Made by a program: the position numbers and the translations under genes
DNA from: Bdellovibrionales bacterium
GTDB taxonomy: Bacteria > Bdellovibrionota > UBA2428
Direction: 5' to 3'
Length of the DNA: 64,000 bases
Assembly (NCBI GenBank): GCA_018266335.1
Contig: JAFEAR010000039.1
Span: 1-64,000, forward strand
Part shown: positions 1-9,198 of the stretch, in pieces
Numbering within the stretch: position 1 is the stretch's first letter
Layout of the letters: the number at the start of each line of letters is the position of its first letter
The notes under the pieces: model-generated
What the model was told of the DNA's origin: nothing
The model's input: only the letters and a program-made list of their open reading frames with translations
The model's database searches: none

Positions 1-465
1 AATGGTGAGGCACCAAACCCAGACCGGAGAATGCAAAAAGTAATCGCCCGCGAAGGGATTATAGAGAACTTTGATGCCCACGCCGGCCGAAGTCACAATC
101 GCGGCGGCCGCCACCTGCACCGTGAGTTTTTGCCAGGCATTGGTTCCCCGAAGGTCATCGTAGAGGCCCAAAAACCAGATCAAAGTGGAGGCGCCAAAGA
201 GGGCCCAGAGGGGGCGAACGTTTTCGTAGGGAACCCGGTCCGGGTTGAAGTACAAAAAAAACGCCCAGGAAATCCACACGCCAAAGTAGATCGCCACTCC
301 CCCCAAACGGGGCAGCGGCGAAGAGTGAACCTTACGAAAGCCGGGGAGGTCCAGCCAGCCCCGCCGTGAAGCCATCTGGATAATGGCGGGGGTCAGGGCG
401 GTCGTGACGAAGAACGCCACCACGAAAGCTAAAAATTCTTGGGTCCAAAAGGTACCGACAGCCAT
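1..465 (-). CDS. MraY/WecA-family glycosyl-1-phosphate transferase (5' part only)
   Basis: The gene is cut by the left window edge; 155 codons from an ATG at 465 are visible, preceded by AAAGG about nine bases upstream. The translation shows several hydrophobic segments, the family motif GFRKVHSSPLPRLGG at residues 42-56, and the paired aspartates of GLYDDLRG (D103-D104), which in the MraY/WecA family bind Mg2+ and the nucleotide-sugar substrate. Enzymes of this family transfer a sugar-1-phosphate from a UDP-sugar to undecaprenyl phosphate at the inner membrane, starting O-antigen, teichoic acid or other envelope polymers. The KVH...PRLGG form is nearer to WecA/TagO than to MraY proper, but the acceptor-sugar specificity cannot be read from this fragment. 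It diverges from deoC. Confidence 0.8.
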   Translation of the reverse strand, partial: MAVGTFWTQEFLAFVVAFFVTTALTPAIIQMASRRGWLDLPGFRKVHSSPLPRLGGVAIYFGVWISWAFFLYFNPDRVPYENVRPLWALFGASTLIWFLGLYDDLRGTNAWQKLTVQVAAAAIVTSAGVGIKVLYNPFAGDYFLHSPVWVWCLTI

Positions 466-489
466 CCCTCTACCTTTGTAGTTCAGTAT

Positions 490-518
490 TTGACGACGGG
501 TCCATAGGGACCGATAAC
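490..518 (+). promoter_or_regulatory. Putative sigma-70 promoter of the deo operon
   Basis: TTGACG (490-495) and GATAAC (513-518) are separated by exactly 17 bases and lie just upstream of deoC. The -35 matches consensus at five of six positions and the -10 at four of six. A purine-rich GGGAG follows at 524-528, 12 bases before the deoC start. No operator palindrome for a DeoR/CytR-type repressor stands out. Confidence 0.5.
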
Positions 519-540
519 AAAATGGGAGATTTCGAAAGTT

Positions 541-1224
541 ATGCAAGCAGCCCAACTAGCCGCCATGATCGATCACACTCTGCTCAAAGCCGAGGCGACC
601 GAAGCGCAAATTCGCCAACTCTGCACCGAAGCCGCCGAACACGGCTTCTACTCGGTGTGCATCAACTCACGCTGGATTCCTCTGGCCGTGCAGTGCCTGC
701 AGCAATCCAAGGTAAAACCCATCACGGTGGTGGGCTTTCCGCTGGGCGCGAATCTGAGTGCCGCTAAGGCCTTCGAAGCCCGCGAGGCCGTGGCCGCCGG
801 CGCCCAAGAAATCGACATGGTCCTCGATATCGGCGCCGCTAAGTCCGGACGCTGGACCGAAGTGGAACAAGACATTCGCAACGTGGTGGTCGCCAGCGGC
901 GGAAAGCCCGTCAAAGTGATTCTCGAAACCTGCTACCTTTCGCTCGACGAAATTCGCCAGGCCTGCACTGCCGCCGTCAAAGCGGGAGCGCAATTCGTAA
1001 AGACCTCTACCGGCTTCGGATCCGGGGGCGCCACCGTAGAACACATCGCCCTCATGCGCAGCTGCGTGGGCCCCGCGCTCGGCGTTAAGGCCAGCGGAGG
1101 CATTCGCGACACCGCAACGGCTCTGGCATTAGTCGCGGCCGGCGCTAATCGCCTGGGCTGTTCGGCCTCGATCGCCATCGTTCAGGGCACTGCCAAGGGA
1201 GGGGGCGCAAATGGCCTCTATTGA
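541..1224 (+). CDS. deoC: Deoxyribose-phosphate aldolase
   Basis: DeoC cleaves 2-deoxyribose-5-phosphate to glyceraldehyde-3-phosphate and acetaldehyde, the last step of deoxynucleoside breakdown. The 227-residue protein has the class I aldolase signatures: IDHTLLK near the N terminus, the Schiff-base lysine in FVKTSTGFG (K154), the second catalytic lysine in [10 protein letters not shown] (K183) and the acidic residue in EIDMVL (D92). Length is normal for the shorter bacterial DeoC form. It is the first gene of a five-gene operon and its 3' end overlaps deoB by 14 bases. The ATG at 541 is chosen because the family N terminus begins directly there; the ATG at 522 is in another frame. Confidence 0.95.
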   Translation: MQAAQLAAMIDHTLLKAEATEAQIRQLCTEAAEHGFYSVCINSRWIPLAVQCLQQSKVKPITVVGFPLGANLSAAKAFEAREAVAAGAQEIDMVLDIGAAKSGRWTEVEQDIRNVVVASGGKPVKVILETCYLSLDEIRQACTAAVKAGAQFVKTSTGFGSGGATVEHIALMRSCVGPALGVKASGGIRDTATALALVAAGANRLGCSASIAIVQGTAKGGGANGLY

Positions 1225-2437
1225 TCGCGTTATTCTGGTGGTTTTGGATTCTGTCGGCGTCGGCGCTGCCGCCGATGCCGCACGCTTCGGCGACGCCTCG
1301 GCCCACACACTCAAGCACGTGGCCGAATGGTGCCAGCAAAACAAAAAACCCTTCGCCCTTCCGAACCTCGAACGCTGGGGCCTCGGCAGCATTGCGGCCG
1401 TTCCCGGAATTAAAAAAATGGCCCAACCCCGCGCCGCCACCGCAACCCTCCAAGAACTCTCGCCCGGCAAGGACACGACCACGGGTCACTGGGAAATGGC
1501 CGGCAATATTTTGCCGCACGAATGGCCCGTGTTTCCGCACGGATTCACCGACGAGCTCCTGAACCAATGGTGTCGTGAAAACAATTTGCCCGGCTGGCTC
1601 TGCAACGCACCGGCTTCGGGCACTACGGTGCTCGAAGAATTAGGCGAAGAGCATCTGCGCACGGGCAAACCCATTGTGTACACCTCGGGCGACAGCGTGT
1701 TTCAGGTGGCGTGCTCGGAAGAAAGCTTCGGTCTGGAGCGCCTGTACGCCATTTGTAAATCGGCCCGCAAGTTGGTGGATCCCCTGGGCGTGGGCCGCGT
1801 GATTGCACGGCCCTTCCGGGGATCGCACGCGAAAGAATTCAAACGCACCGAAAATCGCCGCGACTTCAGCATGCCGCCGCCCTCGCCTAATTTGCTCGAC
1901 GTGCTCGTGGAACGGAAAAACTTTGTTGCGGGCGTGGGCAAGATCGAAGACATCTTTGCGCACCGCTCGGTAACCATCGTGGAGCACACGGGACGCAACG
2001 AGACCAGTCTCGTGGCAACTTCGGAAGTTATGGAACGCACGCGTGGTCAGCGCGGGTTGATTTTTACGAACCTCATCGACTTCGACCAACTCCACGGGCA
2101 CCGCCGCAATCCGGCCACCTACGCGCAGGCCCTCATGGATTTTGATGCGTACCTGCCTAAACTCGAAGCTGCCTGCGGTCCGCGCGACTTACTCGTGCTC
2201 ACGGCCGACCACGGCAACGACCCCACTCACTCTGGCACCGACCACACGCGCGAAAATGCGCCGCTTTTGTTCTGGAGCCCCGCGCCTTCGTTCCGGGCCC
2301 AAGATTTTGGTCTCGCGCAAGGATTTGCCACGATCGCTCGACTCGCCCTCGAGAGCTTAGGTTATGCCGGCGACGTGTCGCGCCTGGATGGCGCAGTTCG
2401 CAGTCCGGCCCTCGCGCAATTGAGTGGGCTGGCATGA
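1211..2437 (+). CDS. deoB: Phosphopentomutase
   Basis: DeoB interconverts (deoxy)ribose-1-phosphate, released by nucleoside phosphorylases, and the 5-phosphate used by DeoC. The 408-residue protein begins with the alkaline-phosphatase superfamily metal site ([17 protein letters not shown]) and has the phospho-acceptor region [13 protein letters not shown], the ADHGNDPT metal motif and a C-terminal [10 protein letters not shown] motif, all in family order. It overlaps deoC by 14 bases and thymidine phosphorylase by four (ATGA), so translation is probably coupled. Its position between aldolase and phosphorylases is the expected metabolic order. Confidence 0.96.
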   Translation: MASIDRVILVVLDSVGVGAAADAARFGDASAHTLKHVAEWCQQNKKPFALPNLERWGLGSIAAVPGIKKMAQPRAATATLQELSPGKDTTTGHWEMAGNILPHEWPVFPHGFTDELLNQWCRENNLPGWLCNAPASGTTVLEELGEEHLRTGKPIVYTSGDSVFQVACSEESFGLERLYAICKSARKLVDPLGVGRVIARPFRGSHAKEFKRTENRRDFSMPPPSPNLLDVLVERKNFVAGVGKIEDIFAHRSVTIVEHTGRNETSLVATSEVMERTRGQRGLIFTNLIDFDQLHGHRRNPATYAQALMDFDAYLPKLEAACGPRDLLVLTADHGNDPTHSGTDHTRENAPLLFWSPAPSFRAQDFGLAQGFATIARLALESLGYAGDVSRLDGAVRSPALAQLSGLA

Positions 2438-3777
2438 CGCAAAAATTCCTGGTGTCCGAACTGCTCCGCAAAAAGCGCGAAGGCCTTGAGCTGGGGGACG
2501 AGGAAATTTCTTTCCTCGTGCGTGGCTTTTCCGATGGATCCATTCCCGACTATCAGGTTTCGGCGTGGCTCATGGCAAGTTACTTGAAAGGTCTTTCGCG
2601 GCACGAAACACTGTTCCTCACGAAGAGCGTTAAGGAATCCGGAAAAAGTTTTCGGTGGCGCGACTTAAGCGCCAACTTTAAAAACGCCGTCTTTGCCGAC
2701 AAACATTCTTCCGGGGGCGTGGGCGACAAAGTCTCGCTCGTTCTGGCTCCCGTGGCCGCGTGTCTGGGACTCAAGGTTCCCATGATGAGTGGCCGCGGCC
2801 TGGGCCACACGGGCGGCACCGTGGACAAACTCGAATCCATTCCGGGCTTCACCATGCAACCCACCGAAAAGCAGCTCATCGAGTGGCTAGATCGCACGGG
2901 TGTGTGCATGACGGCGCAAACGAAAGAACTCTGCCCCGCCGACCAAAAGCTGTATCACCTGCGCGATGTGACCGCGACCATCGAGAGCGTTCCGCTAATT
3001 ACGGCCTCCATTGTTTCTAAGAAGTGGGCCGAGGGCGTAGACGCCGTGGTTTACGATGTGAAGTGCGGCGAAGCGGCCTTCATGGCCAACCTGGACCAAG
3101 CCCGCACCCTGGGTCGCTCGCTGGTCAACGCCACGAGCGGCGCGGGCATCAAGGCCCTCGCCTGCATCACGCGCATGGAAGAGCCCCTGGGCGCCATGAT
3201 TGGCAACGCGCTCGAAGTCGAAGAATGCCTATGGATGATGCGGGACGAGTACCCCTCGGAAAACATTCGCCGCCTGGTGGCGCCGCTGCTCGATTTATCG
3301 CTGCGCCTGGCGGCCGAAATGGCCGTGCTCGGCGGCACCCGGGCAAATATTGACCAAGCGCTGACCGACGCACGCGCCGCGATTCGCTCGGGCAAAGCCC
3401 TTAGAGTTTTCGAAGAAATTGCACGCAACCAAGGCGCCCGCGACGGATGGCAAACGCAGCTCCCGCGCGCCAGCGAACGCGTGGCGGTTCCCTCGCCGCG
3501 CGCCGGTACCATCACGCATATTTATTCGCGCCAATTAGGCATGGATGGCATTCGTTTGGGCGCGGGCCGGGCCACGGCCGAAAGTAAAATCGATCCGGCC
3601 GTAGGCATCGAAATGAACGTGCGCCCCGGCGACACCGTGCAGAAGGGCGACGCCCTCCTGTATTTGCATCTGCGTCCGGGGCAAAGTTTGCGCATGGACG
3701 TAGAACGCATCTTTAGTTTTGATCCCGCACCGGAGGCGCATCCCTCCGAGCTACTTCTAGAAAGGATTTCGTCGTGA
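2434..3777 (+). CDS. deoA: Thymidine/pyrimidine-nucleoside phosphorylase
   Basis: The enzyme phosphorolyses thymidine (and, in Pdp-type enzymes, uridine) to the free base and (deoxy)ribose-1-phosphate. The family hallmarks are visible: the phosphate loop ADKHSSGGVGDK, SGRGLGHTGGT with the thymidine-phosphorylase signature, and the KLESIPGF segment, followed by the C-terminal PYNP domain (about residues 345-430). At 447 residues it fits either DeoA or Pdp; substrate range cannot be decided by eye. The ATGA overlaps at both ends show tight coupling with deoB and the purine phosphorylase. Confidence 0.93.
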   Translation: MTQKFLVSELLRKKREGLELGDEEISFLVRGFSDGSIPDYQVSAWLMASYLKGLSRHETLFLTKSVKESGKSFRWRDLSANFKNAVFADKHSSGGVGDKVSLVLAPVAACLGLKVPMMSGRGLGHTGGTVDKLESIPGFTMQPTEKQLIEWLDRTGVCMTAQTKELCPADQKLYHLRDVTATIESVPLITASIVSKKWAEGVDAVVYDVKCGEAAFMANLDQARTLGRSLVNATSGAGIKALACITRMEEPLGAMIGNALEVEECLWMMRDEYPSENIRRLVAPLLDLSLRLAAEMAVLGGTRANIDQALTDARAAIRSGKALRVFEEIARNQGARDGWQTQLPRASERVAVPSPRAGTITHIYSRQLGMDGIRLGAGRATAESKIDPAVGIEMNVRPGDTVQKGDALLYLHLRPGQSLRMDVERIFSFDPAPEAHPSELLLERISS

Positions 3778-4655
3778 GCGCACTTCCCCTTTTGGACCAC
3801 TGGAAAAAATTAAACATCGAGGCACCCGCACTGCACATCGTGCTGGGCTCGGGACTCGCGCCCGCTTTCGACACCCTCGCCCTGCAGAGCAACTGGATTG
3901 ACCGGGGCACGGTTGGATTCAAAGAAGTTGCCGGTCTGGTGGCCTCCACTGCTCCCGGACACAAGGGCGTGTACCGCTACTACGAAAACAAACGCACCAA
4001 AAAAATTGTGTGCTTTCAATCGGGCCGCTTGCACGGTTACGAAGGCCTGCACTGCCGCGACGTCGTGCGCACGGTGATGGAGCCCATGTTAGCGGGCACC
4101 AAAAAGTTTTTGCTCACCAACGCCGCCGGCTCGCTGGATCCTTCCTTCAAAGTGGCCTCACTCATGATCATCAATGATCATGTGAATCTCACGGCGCAGA
4201 ACCCCCTCTACGGGCCCAATCCCACCGACGCGCAAGGCAAGCCCCTGGGGCACCGCTTTCCGGACATGAGCCAGGTCTATAACTCTGGTATGCGCGAGCG
4301 TCTGCGGAGCTCGCTCAGCAGCAATCCCGCTAAGTTCGACGTGGTCAGCGGCGTTTACCTGGGCCTCGCAGGCCCCACCTACGAAACGCCCGCCGAAGTA
4401 AAACTCTTTTCGAGTTGGGGCCTGGGCTCCGTGGGCATGTCGACCGTTTGGGAAGCCATTGCCCTTCGTCATGCGGGTGCCACGGTGGCGGGCCTGTCGT
4501 TCATCAGCAACTTGGGCTGCGGCCTGGGAGCCAAAGATGGACACGTAGAAGTTTTGCAGCACGAAGACGTAGAAATGGAAGTTATTAAAGTGGCTTCCAA
4601 ACTCCTTCCCGCATTTTTTGATTATGCTGAACTCGAAATGGAGGCCTCCTCATGA
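3774..4655 (+). CDS. punA: Purine-nucleoside phosphorylase (trimeric type)
   Basis: This enzyme phosphorolyses inosine, guanosine and their deoxy forms to purine base and pentose-1-phosphate. The 293-residue protein carries the PNP/MTAP family landmarks in order: LGSGLAPAFD, SGRLHGYEG, TNAAGSLDP, LAGPTYETPAE, VGMSTVWE and FISNLGCG. These place it in the trimeric PunA/PNP family rather than the hexameric DeoD family. It starts with GTG inside the stop of the preceding gene (GTGA) and overlaps the downstream deaminase by ATGA. With the pyrimidine phosphorylase it feeds DeoB. Confidence 0.92.
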   Translation: MSALPLLDHWKKLNIEAPALHIVLGSGLAPAFDTLALQSNWIDRGTVGFKEVAGLVASTAPGHKGVYRYYENKRTKKIVCFQSGRLHGYEGLHCRDVVRTVMEPMLAGTKKFLLTNAAGSLDPSFKVASLMIINDHVNLTAQNPLYGPNPTDAQGKPLGHRFPDMSQVYNSGMRERLRSSLSSNPAKFDVVSGVYLGLAGPTYETPAEVKLFSSWGLGSVGMSTVWEAIALRHAGATVAGLSFISNLGCGLGAKDGHVEVLQHEDVEMEVIKVASKLLPAFFDYAELEMEASS

Positions 4656-5971
4656 GCCAGTCCTTTGATATCGCCATTCGTTGCGGATGGCTCCTCACCA
4701 TGAAGCCGGGCGCCGACGAAAAACCGCTGCGCGATCATCTTATTGGTATTCGCGGCCGCGACATTGCCTACGTAGGGCCCGAAGGCGCCATTGAATGGAC
4801 GGCCACCAAAACGCTGGATGCCACTCAGAAAATTGTGATGCCTGGCTTGGTCAACGGCCACACGCATTTGCCAATGAGCCTTTTTCGGGGACTGGCCGAC
4901 GACCTTCCGTTCGAGGAATGGCTCCATAAATACATTCTTCCGTTAGAAGGTCGCCTAGTGAGTCCCGAGTTCGTGCGCATCGGCACGGAACTCGCGGCCT
5001 TCGAAAGCATTCAGCGCGGGGTCACCACGCTTTGTGACATGTATTACTTCGAAGACGAAATTGGCGACGTGCTCGACAAGGCCGGCCTGCGCGCCATTGT
5101 GGGCGAAACCGTGGCCGACTTTCCGCAGCCCGACGACAAACAAAAGCAAGATCTCAACTACCGCATTCTCGAAAAAATGGCCGAGCGCTGGGGCAAGGGC
5201 GGACGCATTCAACCCGCCGTGGCGCCCCACGCGCCGTACACCTGCTCCGACGACACCCTTCGCAAGGCCGCTACCTTCGCGCAGAAGCACGAAATGCCCA
5301 TCCTGATTCACGTGTCCGAAACCAAAAATGAAATCGATGTTTCGCAAAAGGAACACGGCATGAGTCCCGTGCGTCGCCTTAAAAAATTAGGCGTTATGGA
5401 TCAGCCCTGCGTGTTTGCCCACTGCGTGCACGTGTCGCCCGAAGACATGTCCATCATCAAGGAGTCGGGTGCCGGCGTGGTGCACAATCCCGAGAGCAAC
5501 ATGAAGCTGGGCTCGGGCATTGCGCCAGTCCGGGCGATGTTAAACGCAGGACTACGCGTGGGCATTGGCACCGACGGCGCCGCCAGCAACAACGACCTTA
5601 ATCTGTTCAAAGAAATGGATACGGCGGCGAAGTTGCAAAAGCTGGCGCACGCGGACAACACCGCCATGACGGCGATTCAAGCCCTGCGTATGGCCACCTA
5701 TGAGGGCGCGCGCGCGCTGCACATGGAAAAAATTATCGGCAGTTTGGAAGTCGGCAAACGCGCCGACATCGTAATTATCGATACGCACGTGGTTAACATG
5801 CAACCGCTGCACGACATTCCCAGTCAGCTGGTTTACGCCACGACCGGCACGGAAGTCGAAACCGTGCTCTGCGACGGCAAGATCATTATGGAAGAATGGG
5901 ACGTGCTCACGATGAGCCGCAAAGATATTTTCACGCGCGTTGAACGCTACCGGGAAAAATCGAATTTCTAG
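4652..5971 (+). CDS. Amidohydrolase, adenosine/SAH/MTA deaminase type
   Basis: A 439-residue metal-dependent hydrolase of the cytosine deaminase/TrzA/MtaD branch. Visible are the metal ligands in NGHTHLPMSLFRG (H70, H72), HVSETKNE, FAHCVHV and the metal-binding aspartate in GTDGAASNNDLNLF, with the usual C-terminal GKRADIVIID return to the beta-sandwich. Members deaminate S-adenosylhomocysteine, methylthioadenosine or adenosine. As the last gene of a nucleoside phosphorylase operon (ATGA overlap), the inferred job is adenosine to inosine, supplying the purine phosphorylase. The exact substrate is not readable from sequence. Confidence 0.88.
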   Translation: MSQSFDIAIRCGWLLTMKPGADEKPLRDHLIGIRGRDIAYVGPEGAIEWTATKTLDATQKIVMPGLVNGHTHLPMSLFRGLADDLPFEEWLHKYILPLEGRLVSPEFVRIGTELAAFESIQRGVTTLCDMYYFEDEIGDVLDKAGLRAIVGETVADFPQPDDKQKQDLNYRILEKMAERWGKGGRIQPAVAPHAPYTCSDDTLRKAATFAQKHEMPILIHVSETKNEIDVSQKEHGMSPVRRLKKLGVMDQPCVFAHCVHVSPEDMSIIKESGAGVVHNPESNMKLGSGIAPVRAMLNAGLRVGIGTDGAASNNDLNLFKEMDTAAKLQKLAHADNTAMTAIQALRMATYEGARALHMEKIIGSLEVGKRADIVIIDTHVVNMQPLHDIPSQLVYATTGTEVETVLCDGKIIMEEWDVLTMSRKDIFTRVERYREKSNF

Positions 5972-5982
5972 TTGAACGCAAG

Positions 5983-6501
5983 TCAGTGATGGGCGGGCTC
6001 GATAATATCGGAGCTTTCTTTGGCTTCCACGGGATCGCCCGCGACTCCGTCCACTAGCGCCACCGCACGGAACGAAACGTTCAGCGGGAACGACACCCAA
6101 ATGGCGTCCTCAATATAAATGGAGGCCTTGCCGTCTCCGAGGGAACGTCGCAAGAGATAGTAATTTGTACGGGGTTCTAAAGTCGTCCCATGTAGAACTT
6201 GGCAGGAGTCAGAACCACAAATCAGGCGGTAAAGGCGAACACAATTGGATTTGTCCGCTTCTTCGCACATCGTAATGTCGTAGGTGCTGCGAGCGGCATC
6301 GGGAATCACAAGCTCGGTCTCGGCACCTAAACGCTGAAAAGCAACGGAGTAAATTTTACTGTTGAGGGACTTTTCTTCGTCGCTCGCTACCTTCACCGAG
6401 GGCTGAACGGGACCAACCTCATTGGCGTTGTTCTTACCGCACGCGCCCAGAAGCGAGAGGGCAAATATGGGCCATAACAACGAGCGCACGCAAAGACTCA
6501 T
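5983..6501 (-). CDS. Putative lipoprotein of unknown function
   Basis: A 172-residue protein starting at ATG 6501 has a basic, hydrophobic signal peptide ending in the lipobox LLGAC at about residues 17-21, so it should be lipidated at the following cysteine and exported. The upstream in-frame start at 6546 would put 15 unrelated residues before the signal. AAGGGG precedes the chosen ATG closely. The mature part holds four further cysteines (CEEADKSNC, LICGSDSC), which could pair in the periplasm. I recognise no domain. It converges on the deo operon with an 11-base gap. Confidence 0.72.
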   Translation of the reverse strand: MSLCVRSLLWPIFALSLLGACGKNNANEVGPVQPSVKVASDEEKSLNSKIYSVAFQRLGAETELVIPDAARSTYDITMCEEADKSNCVRLYRLICGSDSCQVLHGTTLEPRTNYYLLRRSLGDGKASIYIEDAIWVSFPLNVSFRAVALVDGVAGDPVEAKESSDIIEPAHH

Positions 6502-6556
6502 ATACCCCTTGGGAGCAAGAGTTGTTCCCAGGCACCCACCATCCATGTTATTGATA

Positions 6557-6586
6557 TTATTAGAAATAAGCCTGCTGCCCTGTCAA
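6557..6586 (-). promoter_or_regulatory. Putative sigma-70 promoter of the lipoprotein gene
   Basis: On the minus strand a perfect TTGACA (6586-6581) is followed after 18 bases by TAATAA (6562-6557), in an AT-rich patch unusual for this window. It points at the lipoprotein gene 56 bases downstream. The spacer is one base longer than ideal and the -10 is weak. Confidence 0.42.
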
Positions 6587-6698
6587 GCTCTTGATCAGCG
6601 CGTAACATTTTCGGGCGCCCGTAGATTGCAAAGTATGGAAAACCCGCAGATTCTAAGGTGCGGCGATTAAGCCGAACTACTTAAGGAGAAAGTAAGCC

Positions 6699-7217
6699 AT
6701 GTTGAAACAGATGACCGTTGTTGCCCTCGCCACTGTAATGTTCGCGAATTCCGCATTCGCAGCCAAGAAGCCTCTCGCCGACGAAGTGGACAGCAACGTG
6801 TCCGGCCAAGGCTACGGCGCCGCAGGATGCGGTCTCGGCTCCATCGTGTTCGGCCAAAAGAAGGGCTTTGTGCAAATCTTCGCAGCCACCACCAACGGTA
6901 CTTCGGGTAGCCAAACCTTCGGCATTTCCTCGGGCACCTCGAACTGCGCAGAAGGCGGGTCGCAAGCCTCGGTAGAAAAATTCGTCGATTCCAACCGCGT
7001 TGCTCTGGCGAACGACATGTCCCGCGGCAGCGGCGAGACCCTCGCCGGCCTCTCCAAAGTCATGGGCTGCAGCGACGAGCAAGCTCTCGGCACCACCCTC
7101 CAAAAGAACTACTCGAAAGTGTTCCCCATGGCCTCGACCGACGCATCTAGCGCCGCCGTTTCCATTAAGAACCTCGTTAAGTCCGATTCATCCCTTTCCA
7201 AGACCTGCGCGATCTAA
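6699..7217 (+). CDS. DUF3015 family secreted protein
   Basis: A 172-residue protein with a Sec signal peptide (about residues 1-22, cleavage after SAFA) and a compact mature region with four cysteines. The segment [15 protein letters not shown] followed by [16 protein letters not shown] is characteristic of the DUF3015 family, whose function is unknown and which is frequent in Bdellovibrio-like and other Gram-negative bacteria. AAGGAG lies 13 bases before the ATG. It ends just before a strong intrinsic terminator, so it is probably a short, separately transcribed gene. Confidence 0.85.
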   Translation: MLKQMTVVALATVMFANSAFAAKKPLADEVDSNVSGQGYGAAGCGLGSIVFGQKKGFVQIFAATTNGTSGSQTFGISSGTSNCAEGGSQASVEKFVDSNRVALANDMSRGSGETLAGLSKVMGCSDEQALGTTLQKNYSKVFPMASTDASSAAVSIKNLVKSDSSLSKTCAI

Positions 7218-7257
7218 TCTTTCGCGGATCTTGACCTAGGGAGCTTCGTCTCCGATC

Positions 7258-7298
7258 ATCGCCCCCATGCCAAATCGGTATGGGGGCGATTTTTTTTT
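7258..7298 (+). terminator. Intrinsic terminator after the DUF3015 gene
   Basis: The 11-base arm ATCGCCCCCAT (7258-7268) pairs perfectly with ATGGGGGCGAT (7280-7290) across an 11-base loop, followed by a run of nine T (7290-7298). This is a textbook rho-independent terminator. The right arm and T-run are immediately upstream of, or inside, the 5' end of the next gene. Confidence 0.92.
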
Positions 7299-9198
7299 GC
7301 GGGCAACATCCAGAGTCGCCCTCGCTCTCCTTGTTACTGGCTTTGCGCATAGCCAAACTCCCTTCGAACACGCCCTTGAGCGCAGTCGGGAGCTTCGCCT
7401 AGGCGAAAGCACTTCCTGGACTAAAATGCTTCACTACCGTGCTTCTTTTTGGCCGGGCAAAGTAGGCGAGGTGATAGGGCCCGAATTTTATCTCTCGCCC
7501 GAGGGGCGGCGCCACCCACAAGCCGAACTGGAGAGTGACCTTGCCACATTCTTCGACCCCAAAATTCCCACGGGGTACCAACAACATCCCCAGTGCCGTT
7601 TTCCGCTTCGATTTAAGTGGCTCCGCGAACAATTGAATTTAGCCAAAGAACTTTTTCCCGTTGCAGACTGCTCCCGCTGGGAAAAATTCCGCCAAACTGT
7701 CGATGCCCATTCCGTGACGGCCGTTTTTTCTTCCTACTATCTAAGTAATCCCTCTTCGGCCTTTGGCCACTTATTCTTGCGTCTGAATCGCGGCGAAAAG
7801 GCGGGAGAGTCGGAACGATCGCAACTCTTAGACTACGGCATTAACTTTGCGGCATCGGTGGACACGAGCAACGCCTTTTTGTACGGCCTGTATGGATTGT
7901 TCGGCGTGTTTCCGGGCGTGTTCACGAGTGTTCCGTATTATTTTAAAGTTCGCGAGTACAACGATTTCGAATCGAGAGATTTATGGGAGTACGATTTAAA
8001 TCTTACGCCCGAAGAAACACAAAACCTTGTGGCGCATTTGTGGGAACTCGGCCCCAATCACATTCCCTACTATTATTTGGACGAAAACTGCGCCACTCAC
8101 ATTCTCACCGCCGTGGAGGGCGCCGCCCCCCGCATTGATTTTCGTTCCCAGCTACCGTGGGGAATCGTGGTTCCTTCCGATGCCATTAAAATTCTCGCCG
8201 CAACTCCAGGAGTCGTGCGCGAGATTCACTATCGCCCCTCCGTATACACTCAATTTCGCCGCCGATTGAGCCTCATGAATGAGGATGAAATTGACATCCT
8301 TAAACAGATTATTCGCCATCAAACGCTAGAAGCCCTTCCGCCCGAAAACCAACCGGCCTCTCGAGCAAAAGTTTTGGACGCGGCCATCGATTCTGTCGAT
8401 TACCAATATGCCCAAGCGCTGCTGGAACGTTCCGGTGGACCTTCGGAATGGAAACAAAGCTTACTAGTTGCTCGCGCATCGACGGGAATTAAAGCCGAAG
8501 CCCTTTCCTATCCTGATCAAGCGCAAGGAGCTCCGCACCTGGCCCACCCGTCCAGCCGCTTCGGCATCGGTGGTGGCGAACAAGGCCGCCGAGCCTTTTG
8601 GGATATTTCCTTCAAAAAAGGTTTGCACGAATTACTAGATCCGCCCCAAGCCTTTCCCGAAGGTGCCGAATTTGATTTCTTCAATGCCACGGCCCGCTGG
8701 ACTCCGAGCCTGTCCCGCATCCAGATACAGAACTTCGATTTGTTTAAAATTCGCTCGTTCGTTCCTTGGGATGATTTTTCACATAAGCTTTCCTGGCGTG
8801 CACGAATGGGCGCAACTCGGACAACCAGCCGAAACTGCTCCGGCTGCCTTGCCGGTAATATCGAAGGAGGAGGGGGTATTAGCTTTCGCCCCCCTTCCAT
8901 CTCGGGAATCATCGTCTTCGGTCTAGCGGAAGCAGGCCTCGACCTTGGGTCCTTTGCCCGGCACTCCGCGCTTCCGAGAGTCGGAGCCAGAATCGGACTG
9001 CTCGGACATCTGAATAACTCCGTATCCCTCCTCGCCGAGAGCGTTTACTCGCGCTATTTTGCCGCCGTAGATCCGGACTCCGCAGAGTTTTCGGAGGCCC
9101 TTCTTTGGTCTTTCGCCAAAAACAAGGCTTTGCAAATTAAGGCGGTGCAAAGCGAAACAAGCTCCGAATTGGGAGGGTCTCTGTTGTGGTATTTTTAA
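7267..9198 (+). CDS. DUF4105 domain protein, exported
   Basis: A protein of up to 643 residues. The longest frame opens at ATG 7267 inside the terminator hairpin; a more natural start is TTG 7297, which gives a basic N terminus and signal peptide (RATSRVALALLVTGFAHS) and has GGGGGCG about ten bases upstream. The region NPSSAFGHLFLRLNRGE, followed by LDYGINFAASVDTSNAF and DENCATHIL, matches the DUF4105 family (Lnb-type N-terminal periplasmic domain). The C-terminal 250 residues alternate like an outer-membrane beta-barrel and end in WYF, a typical barrel terminus. Localisation is inferred to be periplasm/outer membrane. It overlaps the next gene by 13 bases. Confidence 0.8.
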   Translation: MPNRYGGDFFLRATSRVALALLVTGFAHSQTPFEHALERSRELRLGESTSWTKMLHYRASFWPGKVGEVIGPEFYLSPEGRRHPQAELESDLATFFDPKIPTGYQQHPQCRFPLRFKWLREQLNLAKELFPVADCSRWEKFRQTVDAHSVTAVFSSYYLSNPSSAFGHLFLRLNRGEKAGESERSQLLDYGINFAASVDTSNAFLYGLYGLFGVFPGVFTSVPYYFKVREYNDFESRDLWEYDLNLTPEETQNLVAHLWELGPNHIPYYYLDENCATHILTAVEGAAPRIDFRSQLPWGIVVPSDAIKILAATPGVVREIHYRPSVYTQFRRRLSLMNEDEIDILKQIIRHQTLEALPPENQPASRAKVLDAAIDSVDYQYAQALLERSGGPSEWKQSLLVARASTGIKAEALSYPDQAQGAPHLAHPSSRFGIGGGEQGRRAFWDISFKKGLHELLDPPQAFPEGAEFDFFNATARWTPSLSRIQIQNFDLFKIRSFVPWDDFSHKLSWRARMGATRTTSRNCSGCLAGNIEGGGGISFRPPSISGIIVFGLAEAGLDLGSFARHSALPRVGARIGLLGHLNNSVSLLAESVYSRYFAAVDPDSAEFSEALLWSFAKNKALQIKAVQSETSSELGGSLLWYF

